Part shown: positions 54,770 to 64,000 of the stretch, one piece after another
How positions within the stretch are numbered: the first letter of the stretch is position 1
Layout: each line of letters opens with the position of its first letter
From: Ceratothoa steindachneri
Lineage: Eukaryota; Arthropoda; Malacostraca; Isopoda; Cymothoidae
DNA length: 64,000 bases
Assembly: GCA_963969495.1 (NCBI GenBank)
Contig: OZ018335.1
Span: 86,755,256-86,819,255, forward strand
Reading direction: 5' to 3'
Position numbers and translations under genes: made by a program
Notes under the pieces: generated by a model
Database searches by the model: none
What the model saw: only the letters and a program-made list of their open reading frames with translations
Told to the model about the DNA's origin: nothing

Positions 54770-55620
54770 TTACAGTTGGCCAGTCATGGTGCACGCACTC
54801 GACCCGAGTACAAGGGACAGGTGGTAGCGACCCCGCTCATCCCGGTACCGGGACAGGTAACGTGCGCGAAGATCACCCAGAATGGAACATTTGACAGGAA
54901 TGGGCCGAAAAGTCTGACAGACGAGGAAGTCTTCGCAATAGGGCGCAGGCGAGCGCTCCATCAAATAGCAAAGCGTCACACGAGTGTGTCCGATTCGTAG
55001 ACGACAAAAAGCAACCTGAAGCCGTCGAGGCACTGAGAGATAGGTCCATCGGAACAATCGCGGCGCAATCGCACGCAACTTTAAGTTACCTTCCACCGTC
55101 TCCCATCTTCTTTGCCAAGCAGTCCGAAGAGCTGCCCGTATTCCTGCCATGTAGTCGGTGTGAGAAAGAGCGAAACGCTGGTCCGGTCGCAGACTCCTCG
55201 CGGACTCTTTGGCGCCCTCATCTGCGCGTTCATTTTTCGCAATTCCTACATGTCCAGGAACCCAGCAGAAGATAATCTCGACATCTGAACGGCTCGCCAT
55301 AACCGTGGCGCACGGATATCGCGAACCAGGGAATGCAGAGATTCCAATGCCCCGAAAGCACTCAGGGTGCTTTGTGAGTCACTATAGATCACAATCCGGT
55401 CTTCGAACCGGGAACGTCGCGTAATCTCCCGTACCGCGTGGTGTTTTGCAACCAGCTCGGCCGTGAAGACAGACGCAGTGCCTGGCAGAGCCCCGCTGAC
55501 TTCAAGCAGAGGGGATACGGCATGCAAGCTGACCCCCTCTTGGCACTGGGAGCCATCCGTATATACTGTTACGGTTCCAGAGTAACACGATGTGTGCTCC
55601 AGAAAGGTAGAACGCAATAT
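54770..55620 (-). pseudogene. RNase H domain and ORF2 C-terminus of I-copy D
   Basis: RNase H motifs are all present: VYTDGSQCQEG, FTAELVAKHHAVREITRR, IVIYSDSQSTLSAFGALES, and after a frameshift near 55290 DVEIIFCWVPGHVGIAKNER followed by ADEGAK. The tail RLRIGHTRVTLCYLMERSPA and PYCEDFLVCQ...C carries the Cys/His cluster usual in this family; two of its residues look altered against copy A. A frameshift splits the domain, so it is not functional as one protein. Confidence 0.87.
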
Positions 55621-55683
55621 TTCCGGTGCCGTACAAGCTTTGGAAGCAGAGGCGTGGCGACAAATAGCTAAATGTGGTACCCT

Positions 55684-57222
55684 CTAGGGTGGCGTCCTAG
55701 GCAGAACCAGGGGCGCCACCGGCTCGAGAGCTATATCTAGCTCTCGAAGGAGTTTCATGGCCCTAAACCTAAAGGGCTTAGGGTATGACTGGTGTCTCTC
55801 AGCGGCATGGGAAACCATCGAGATCAGCTGCAGATGCAGTGAGAGCTGTTGGTGACTGAGGGAGGCACCGTGCTCGCGCGTACAGGCGAAGGATGTACTG
55901 CACGCGGTGCAAAGCGAGTGGCATCTCCCCAGCATCGACCAACAGGCTCTCAATGGGGGAAGTGCGGACGGCACCGGTCACAAGGCGAAGGCCAGTGTGG
56001 TTGATCGAATCCGCCTTCCGCAATAAATGCTCAGCTGCGGATGATTAAAACTCGCATCCGTAGTGGAGCTTCGAACGAACAAAGGATCGATAAAAAAGTA
56101 AGGCAGTAGTCCTATGAGCACGCAGGCGCTCGAGGTCAAGGAACAGAGAATGTCCATGGCGAGGGTACAATAGAACCTAAGGCTGTGAATATGAGCCTCC
56201 GAGGTGAGGCGTCGGTCAAATACAAGACCAAGGAAACGGTGCGATTCCACCACATCCAGGCGCACCCCATTAAGAAACAAATCTCGGATGGCGGCAGAAG
56301 TGCACCACCTTAGTTTTGGCCAAAAAACCCCGAAACCTGTGTGCTTCGGCATAGCATGAGACGCGGTTCAATGTTTGTTAGATTCGACGCTCCAGAGTTG
56401 GCATCTGGGCCGCGCCAAAAGAGATCGAAAGGTCGTCCACGTAGAGCGTAGCGAGAACATCTTTCGGCAGCACCGAGGTGATGCCGTTGATTCTCAGGGC
56501 AAAGAGTGTGTCACTGAGAACACTTTCTTGCAAGACCACCTCTTCCTACTCCTTTGGGACGGAAGCGGGCTTCCCCCACCCGTACGAAAAATCTACGATC
56601 TCACAAAAATTCAGATATAAACATTGGGAGGCGTTCCCTCGCCCCCGTCGTGTGGAGAGTCTCCATGGAACCGTATCGCCATGCGGTATCATAGGCCTTC
56701 TTCAGATCGAAAAACACCGTGGCGTAGTGCTGTCTACGAAGGAAAGCCTCTCATACGGCATTTTCCAGTCGGAGCAGAGCATCCGACGTGGAGTGGAACT
56801 TGCGGAAGCCGCACTGTGCAGAAGACAGATGGCCTCCGCTGTCCAAGAAAAAGGCTAATCTAACATTTACAAATTGCTCAATCAACTTGTATACGCAAGA
56901 GGTTACAGAGATTAGGCGGAAACCGGTCGGAGTTGAGTGATCTCTCCCCGGTTTGCAAAAGGCGAGCACAGAAAGGCCATGACTCACTCACCCAGGTGTC
57001 GAAGCATGGCGTACGGGACATCGTCCGGACCATAGGCCGTGACGGGGACAAAGTCAGAGCGGAGCACAACTCACTCACAGTAAACTTGTCGTTGAAGGGT
57101 TCTCTGCCTCTGTAGGAAACGTCCAGCCGGCGGCCGTTCGCGACATGACGACGTTCATTGAATGCTGGCGGAGCAGCATCCCAGCTAGAGAATACGAAAA
57201 AAGCGGTCGCTAAGGATTCCAC
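55684..57222 (-). pseudogene. Reverse transcriptase domain and linker of I-copy D
   Basis: Read right to left: FTVSELCSALTLS, VLAFCKPGRDHSTPTGFRLI (56930-56985), SSAQCGFRKFHSTSDALLRL, the FFDLEKAYDTAWRYGI region in another frame (56665-56720), YVDD (complement of 56432-56443), VESHRFLGLVFDRRLTSEAH (56200-56260), and the linker between RT and RNase H. A stretch with an out-of-frame insertion, DLTKIQI-like, lies near 56590-56620. Several stops and shifts; catalytic Asp codons are kept. Confidence 0.85.
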
Positions 57223-58474
57223 CAGGGACGCGGGGTCCGAGATTGCGGTCGTATTCTCCTAGGGAACGGGAGGGGGGTCCTGCGAGAACTTGCCCTGAAT
57301 CCTTTTGACTCGCTTCAACACCTCTGCTAAAGGGGTCTTCCCGTTAAGTGAAGACATGTATGCCCGCCAAGAAGAGCGGCGGGTGTATTTCAAAATATAC
57401 CCGAACCTAGTCCTAGCCGACGAAACCCACCGACAGTGAAATCGTTCGGGCAGGGCATATACGCATGTAGGCATAACGTTTCTGTTTGAGGGCCGTCTCA
57501 CACTCGGCCGACCACCATGGGAGTGGTCGGCGTGCAAAATGGCCAGACGTCCTAGGAATAGTAGTCAGGCCTACGGCGATAAGGTTGCCGGAGAAAAACT
57601 AAGCGGCCTCATCTACCGCCCTAAACTCCTCGACTGAGATAGAGGATTTCATTATTTCCTAAAATGCAGGCCACCGCGCCCTCGCCAAGCACCACCGAGG
57701 TGTGCTCTTAGGCGGCAGTTGCCCTGAAAATGATATTCGAATGGGAAAGGGATCACTACCATGGAGGTCATCGATCAGCCCCCAATCAAAATCAGGCTGT
57801 GCATCCGAAGAGCACAAAGATAGGTCAAGGCAAGAAAATGAAGCAGTTCTTGGACAGTGATGCGTAAACTCATCCACGTTTAGGACACCTATCTCAAGCT
57901 CCTCGATCAGATCGGCGAGGACCTGTCCCCCGGGATTTGCTGAGTAATCTCCCCAGAGAGGATGCCTGCCTTTCAGATCTCTAATGAAGAGAAAGGGCCT
58001 CGGCAACCATGACACGACGCGGCGCAAGGCCCCCGCGTCGTAGTCAGCTGACGGTGGAATGTACGCAGAAATGATAGTATACCTCTTATCCAGGTGAAGC
58101 TGCAAAGCCACTGCCTAAAAAGAGGTATCTAAAGAGGAAGGAAGAACGGAGATATCATGCCGGGTGTAAACCGCGCATTCCTAAGCCCGGACATCCCGTG
58201 GTGGTAGGGTCGCAAGACCCTTATACCCCGGGAGGAAGGGCAGGGGGCAGGTGCCTAGCATGGTCTCCTGCAAAAAGATAGCTAACCGGGAACGGGACGA
58301 GACAAGCCTCCGCAGCTCCTTCAAGTTGGCCCGGAGTCCACGGCAATTCCATTGAAGGAAAATGCCGACCAGGCCTAGTTCGGAGGAGACGCGGGGGCCC
58401 TCCTCGAAAAGAAGACCCTCACGGGAATGGCCGTACGCCTTCCGGGGGCAGAACCCCGGGCGCTGTTGGGACAA
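57223..58474 (-). pseudogene. Endonuclease domain of I-copy D
   Basis: Motifs on the minus strand: IFLQWNCRGLRANLKELRRL (58315-58375), LAIFLQETMLG (58255-58290), then in another frame LDKRYTIISAYIPPSADYDA (58040-58100), RDLKGRHPLWGDYSANPG (57930-57985; the metal-site Asn of DLNG is Lys here), FSCLDLSLCSSDAQPDFDWG and HGSDPFPIRISF (57740-57770; the usual SDH motif is GSD here). So two key residues are altered and frameshifts separate the parts. Confidence 0.82.
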
Positions 58475-59098
58475 AGAGCTGAAGGCGCTGTCGCCTTTGA
58501 GGACTTATTGGGGGAGGTTGGGCTCGCCATGCGAGTCTTTTCCTCCGTCGCTTCGAAACCTTAGGCGGGCGTTGCGGCTTTGTAGGTGAGGGGCCCTTTT
58601 TTCGAGAAACCACCGTTTCCGAGCCACTCCATCCACCACTAGGCGTAAGCGAAGGAGCCGAAGCTCCTTTGTTGCTGTCCTCCTTTAGGGGGAAAGCTTT
58701 AGGAACCCTAGGCCTAGCGACAAACTTGAGGGGTGTTGCCTCCTGTGAGTCTAACGACTCGGTGGAGGCACATGTCCGTTTTGCCTTACAGGAAACGGTC
58801 ACGCTGGAAGAAGAGTGGGGAGCCCTGGTTTTGGTCCTGGCTGGGTATGAACCATTTTTGCCACCAGCTTTAACAAGGGGGCGCCTGGGTTGGGTAGAGC
58901 CTGCAGAAGGGCTTCGAATGGGGGCGGAAACAACCGTGCTCGTTGGCCTGGATGGGCCAGGAGCAGGGGGTGCCTTTTTAACTATTGAAGCATATGACGT
59001 CCCAGGCAGAGCCGGGCGCACCAGGACCAAGTCCTTAGCCTCGCAGAATAAGAGTCGATCCTAGGCCTTAACGGCAAGGATTTCTTTCTCGAGGAGGT
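58475..59098 (-). pseudogene. ORF1 end and ORF1-ORF2 spacer of I-copy D
   Basis: A 203-codon frame (58419-59030) from MVLVRPALPGTSYASIVKKA onward corresponds to the Pro/Ser/Lys-rich stretch after the ORF1 knuckles in A and B (there MVLVHPAVPMTSYASIVKK). Upstream, EKEILAVK-like sequence (59060-59090) is the end of the knuckle domain. The rest of ORF1 is missing because the (AT)n array begins at 59098. Confidence 0.75.
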
Positions 59099-59112
59099 AT
59101 ATATATTATATA

Positions 59113-59190
<78 letters not shown>
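59098..59190. repeat. (AT)n microsatellite
   Basis: About 90 bp of AT repeats with small interruptions at the truncated end of I-copy D. Confidence 0.95.
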
Positions 59191-59692
<502 letters not shown>

Positions 59693-62600
59693 ATTTATAA
59701 GAGGAGTGAATTAAATACCACAGACTCACTAGGGCAAGCAAAGATTCCAAACATATGTCTAAGACTTAGTAATTTTAAAAGTAAAAAACAAATACAAACC
59801 AATAAAAACTAAATAAATTAATTAAGCAATCACCCAGACACAGCCCATCTGAGGATGATAGGAGAAGCCAAGCTCTAATAACAAAAACATTTTTCATTCT
59901 CTTTTTTCGTCTCATGATATGTTTTTAACCTGTTCTGTTTTTCTTTTATTTCTTGCAAACTATTGATACATTTGTTTTAATATCAATAAGATAATTAAAT
60001 ATTTAAAGAAAGAGTAATGGTCATTTCATTTGGAAATTATGTATCCCTCTACTACCATATTTAAGGGGAAGAAATTCGTGTAGTATCTGGTCAAATACTA
60101 AGAGTGATAAAGATTAGGAAAATTATCTATAATTCATTTTAGTCCCAACTTAATATTTGGTGAGTAAAAAATAAGAGTAAATATTAGGTGGCAAAGGCGG
60201 GTTTAAAAAGTTTTATTAAAAGGTATAAATTGTATAATTATATCGTATGCTTACAATTTTCACCGATCATTTGGCTATTATTTAATAGCATATTCAGATA
60301 ATAACGGATTAAAAAATATTTCAAATTTAATATTTGAGCTTGCCATCTTTATTTCCAAGATTATCATTGTCTTTAAAAACACACACCATGCTCATCATCC
60401 TCTTTCTTACTACTGATGGGCAAAGGCCTGGCCAAGAAGCTTTCACTGATCACGGACCAACGACCTAGTTTGAAGAGTTACTACTACCATACTGCAATGT
60501 CACTGCATATAGAAAGGGGAAACGCTTATTGGTCTCTTGGAGCATAAAGCTCTCCGGTGATGGACTTTTTCGTCCATGCTCGGATTTACATTTTAAAACA
60601 AACCAATCCACGCTCGTTAACAACTATTATTAGTGTAACTACAAACTAGAAATGGAGAGAGAGAATAGGAGAAACTAAAAGTGGTACAAGGTTCTTTATT
60701 TCTGATGTTTCGCTCTTCTGGAGTTTCTTAGGATTAACAAGAAACTAAGACGAGAAATGAAATGAAAAGAGAAGTGGGAGACAAAGAACAGCTCTTCCGA
60801 CCCTCGCCCGCAACTCACCTTTGGCTTTCATGGAGGGGCCAAATTGGGGGAGGCGAGGCTCGTTACTTCTTTCTAGTTCCCCGTATCCTCTTGTCTAGAG
60901 CCAAAGTAGGCTACAAGCACTGTGTAATTTGTCGGATAGGACAGCAAATATAGTAGGTCATGGGACCTACAACTTAACGTGGATTCCAAACCACGATGTG
61001 TCGTGTTTCTCTAACTATCGTGACCCCTGTCCCACGTATCTACTGTGAGTCCCGTGTGCGGATGTGATAGTAAAAAGAACAAGTTTTTAAAGCTGAAGGA
61101 AGTAATAGGTTTCAAATAGATGCTAGTTGTCAAGAGATCAGGTCTATCTCTGTCCATTATAGGTAGTCATAGGTAGCTTGATAAAGTTAGAAAATTTGAT
61201 TTCCGTGAGTAGCACGCATTACTGGTTTTAGTATATGTGTCTATTTTCAATTTGTCTATGTAGCGTTTGTATTTGTAAGGCGTTCAAACTGTTATTGGTA
61301 ATTATTCTTACTAAAAACTGGTGTAGAACTCTATGCCTCTATCTATTCTTTCGTATTCCTATCCTAGTTATAATTGTCTATTTGCTATTCTCTGGTGATG
61401 CTTCAGTTATCTAACTAATCTTAGTCGTCGTCGAGTATTATTCTTTTTCTCTAGGTGTAGAATTTTTCTTCTTCCTCTTTCCCTCCTTTTAAAATCCTTG
61501 GTAAACTTAGGAATAAACTGTTTGATCTCCATCCTTCTCTTTTGGCAATTTGGTTGGATAATTCAACTCCTATTTCATTCTCTCTTTTTTCTATGACTTT
61601 CCTAGTTCCTTTTACAATTTTTCTTTTCAGTGGCTTTATCTTTGCCACTCTGTGAAAGTCTCGTTGTCTTCTTTTTTCACCTCTTCTAGTTTTGTCATTA
61701 AGTATATGTTTGTTTGGGACTTTTTGGAGTCCTAGTAGGATATTTCTCGAGATCTTGTACATCGCTATGGATAAATAATCGCGGACGGTAATCTGTCCAA
61801 ATAAATTTTCCTCTTGTTTTTTAATGATTAAGTTATTTTACTTGTACATTAATACCAGGCCACATTTCTCTCGATTTACCCACTCAGGTACCTGATTTTA
61901 TAACCTAATTTCCTAATGGTTATTGCAAGCACTTTACATTATTCTTCCTATCTGTAGCGCTGTCCTTCAACATATACATCTGCAATACTCTTTCTGTACA
62001 CGGCTACCATCTTAAATTTATCCCTGTTGGTTTTCATTTAAAGAAGATGATATACTTAATTTCAGAATAAGTCGGGATAATGGATAATGGATATAGTGGG
62101 CGAATAATTAAAGGGGGAGGGGTGTTTTGCCCTAGTAAGAAGGGCATCGCTTTACTTTTATTTATTTTTACTTTTGCTTTTATTATTTGTTTGAACCTTT
62201 GTCCTATGTTTTTTGTATTTTCATGAGCTTTATTACTCTTCTTATTGTTTGTTTTTAAATCATTTGGTGTACTTATTTTTGGTGTAAATATTCAGCTTTC
62301 AAGCCTTTGTTAGCTCTATTTGCCAACAATTTACATCGTGTTAAAAGTATTACTGTAATGTTGTTACTTATTCATTGATTCTTATATGTTGTATTAATTG
62401 TATTGTTTGCTGTTTCGTTTATGTATATATTGATGAAATGTTGTTTATACTCATTGATTCTTACATGTTTTATTGTGTTTCGTCTATGTATATATTGGTG
62501 TTATGTCTTCTTGTGAGCAGAGTTTTGTGCTTGGGAACTGACGTCAGCGTGAGACTTTTACCCGTAGCCTCACAGGTATTTTAGGTCTGCCGCCTGTTCC

Positions 62601-62825
62601 CTGTAGTTCCGCAATGACACCATTTGTTAGTGTGGACCAGACCTTTTTCCAAGTTTTGGGTTGATGAAATTGATGGGCTCCAAACATTTCCTCCTGTGCG
62701 AATCTCTTTGCCTAAGGCGATCACACCTTCTGACATTATTAATAAGAAGAGATGCAGTGTTCTTGACACGTTGAAGTCTTTTCATCGTGGATCCTTTCGT
62801 TTATGTAGGATCTACCTGGATTGAA
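59693..62825. other. No gene seen
   Basis: AT-rich sequence. Bases 60390-60500 (CTACTGATGGGCAAAGGCC-like) may be a scrap of a non-LTR 3' region. A 103-codon, Lys/Arg/Glu-rich minus-strand frame at 61451-61762 has no recognised domain. A T-rich hydrophobic frame at 62375-62584 is also unconvincing. Confidence 0.4.
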
Positions 62826-63035
62826 TCTAGTAGGATAAGATTTAGCTGGAGGTTTAGGATCTTGTATTGGAGTCCTTCCAGCCAGACTTTATAGAAGGCC
62901 TTTTGCACGACCCTCAACACAATGTATACTTAGCACCTGTTCGCTTGGGAATATGCTACTCTCTCTGTAAGGAGCGCCAGGGCGGTATCTGTGCCCCTTT
63001 TCATGTGGAACCCGTGTTGTTGGGTTCATTTTAAC
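62826..63035 (-). repeat. Partial duplication of an RT segment, copy 1
   Basis: About 200 bp closely matching 63613-63805 in the same orientation (CTTCCAGCCAGA.TTTAT, GAAGGCCTTTTGCACGACC, CCATGTTGTTGGGTTCA against CCGTGTTGTTGGGTTCA). On the minus strand it is an N-terminal RT piece placed after the C-terminal region of the same gene, out of natural order. Confidence 0.8.
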
Positions 63036-64000
63036 CACTGCCGGGTAGATGAGCTTAGCCTGGATATACATCAGATATATTTTCCCGATGTTGGCCGAGC
63101 TAAGATCTCTAAACCTGTATAGCTTGGAGATTTCTCTCTTTGCCAGGTGGTGCCTCTTCGTGTGGTGTCTCGAGTATCCATGGTCGGTGATCTTTAGGCC
63201 CAGGACGGTGCGTTCCGCGAAGTAGCCGTATCTCCTCCCATCTATTAAGATGGGCCAAGCCAACTAGCGGCTCAGCGGCACGATCTTGAATTTGTCACTG
63301 TCGGTCCTGATCTTTCATCGTCTCTCGTACTGGTCAATGTTGTTGATTTCTGCTATTGTGCGAGCTACCTGTGTCCTGGCTTTCCTCTTTGAGCATAAAA
63401 CAATTTTCGTGATGTCATCAGCGAGTTGCAGATACATCGTTTCCCTGTGCAATGGAGTTGTGAAGTCGATCGTGAAGACCAAGTAGAGCAGAGGGCTCAG
63501 GCAGCTTCCGTGGGAAACGCCCGTCTTGAGATTGAATTCAGGACCTCTGTAGCCCTAAATCATGAAACAGGCTTTTCGGTCCATAACGAAGTTACAGAGG
63601 ATCCTTTCCAGGTTTGGGTCTAGCTGGAGCTTCAGGATCTTGTATTGAAGTCCTTCCAGCCAGAATTTATCGAAGGCCTTTTGCACGACCCTAAACACAA
63701 TGTCTACTTAGCACCCGTTCGCTTTGGAATATACTACTTTCTCTGTAAGGAGCACTAGGGCGGTATTTAATCCCCTTTTCCTGCGGAACCCATGTTGTTG
63801 GGTTCAATTTAAAATTGGGGAACGCCGTCTGATATACGCATAGGACTGAACTTTACTCTGACATAGTCCGAGATCGTCACTGATTGGTCGGTTTTCTAAA
63901 TAGTTTGGGCCAGTGTTGGGCAGGTGCATCACTGTAAGGTTGTTCTTCTGCATCATTGGGCTCGGCAACATATCGACTTATTTTGAAGAAGCCTGGGTTG
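63036..64000 (-). pseudogene. Non-LTR reverse transcriptase, truncated at window edge
   Basis: Minus strand, from the right edge: ENRPISDDLG (about 63890-63900), HGFRRKRGLNTALVLLTEKV (63735-63800), DIVFRVVQKAFDKFWLEGLQ (63650-63710; the family AFD box, first catalytic Asp in VAKAFD), LERILCNFVMDRKAC, GVSHGSCLSPLLYLVFTIDF (63455-63515), LQLADDITKIV (63405-63435; LADD in place of YADD), and GRRYGYFAERTVLGLKITDH. At least four stops or frameshifts. The clade is Jockey/CR1-like, not the I family above. The 5' part of the element lies beyond the window. Confidence 0.8.
63613..63805 (-). repeat. RT segment duplicated at 62826-63035, copy 2
   Basis: This copy is in the natural position inside the RT, between HGFRRKRG and the LEGLQYKILKLQLDPN region. 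Copy 1 lies about 790 bp away. Confidence 0.8.

Larger units (their letters stand above)
54508..59098 (-). mobile_element. I-superfamily element, copy D (minus strand, 5' part missing)
   Basis: Same family as A, reversed. The A-tail is the T-run at 54508-54516 in the plus strand; the 3' UTR segment GGCGACTGCCCACTTAGGC-like sequence follows. It extends through RNase H, RT and endonuclease into ORF1, and stops at the first knuckle region where an (AT)n array begins (59098). It is the best preserved copy for RNase H. Confidence 0.9.

Noticed and set aside
61451..61762. 103-codon basic minus-strand frame
   Set aside because: Charged composition without any recognised motif, surrounded by AT-rich non-coding DNA.

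Overview
The window is eukaryotic, repeat-dominated genomic DNA, most likely from an arthropod and plausibly a decapod crustacean. That placement is inference from the repeat mix: long (AT)n arrays, an I-superfamily non-LTR family in four copies, Penelope-like, piggyBac and Gypsy-class LTR elements, tRNA-derived SINEs, an arthropod-type serpin relic and a cadherin exon. There is no bacterial organisation: no operons, ribosome binding sites or CRISPR.

Layout. 1-1445 is a decayed serpin with three in-frame stops, broken by about 0.6 kb that holds a tRNA-like SINE head. 2150-3213 is an internally deleted non-LTR element. 5530-5720 is a reverse transcriptase (RT) scrap. 7105-15357 is a minus-strand piggyBac transposase pseudogene split by a 6.5 kb I-superfamily element (copy A, 8265-14785) whose 12-bp target-site duplication can be read. 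16590-19000 is a decayed Gypsy-class pol with integrase upstream of RT and RNase H, the arrangement known from Gmr1-like elements. 19975-22150 is a minisatellite with a 792-bp higher-order repeat. 24011-24633 is a decayed member of a conserved family of unknown function, followed by I-copy B (about 24640-29505), which has lost its endonuclease.

31483-32030 is a Penelope-like GIY-YIG endonuclease fragment next to a SINE. 35562-35750 is the only convincing host exon, a 63-codon cadherin-repeat piece with good splice sites; the surrounding AT-rich DNA is probably its introns. 37658-42875 and 47458-53548 are two full-length LTR elements with deleted coding regions. Both end pol at RNase H and both carry tandem hairpin modules in their LTRs. 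The second has a SCAN-like segment in gag. I-copy C (46226-47253) and I-copy D (54508-59098, minus strand) both stop abruptly at (AT)n arrays. 62826-64000 is a minus-strand RT pseudogene running off the window.

The genes do not form a pathway. The region is a record of nested transposition, internal deletion and microsatellite growth around or inside a host cadherin gene. Nothing in it looks like an intact autonomous element.
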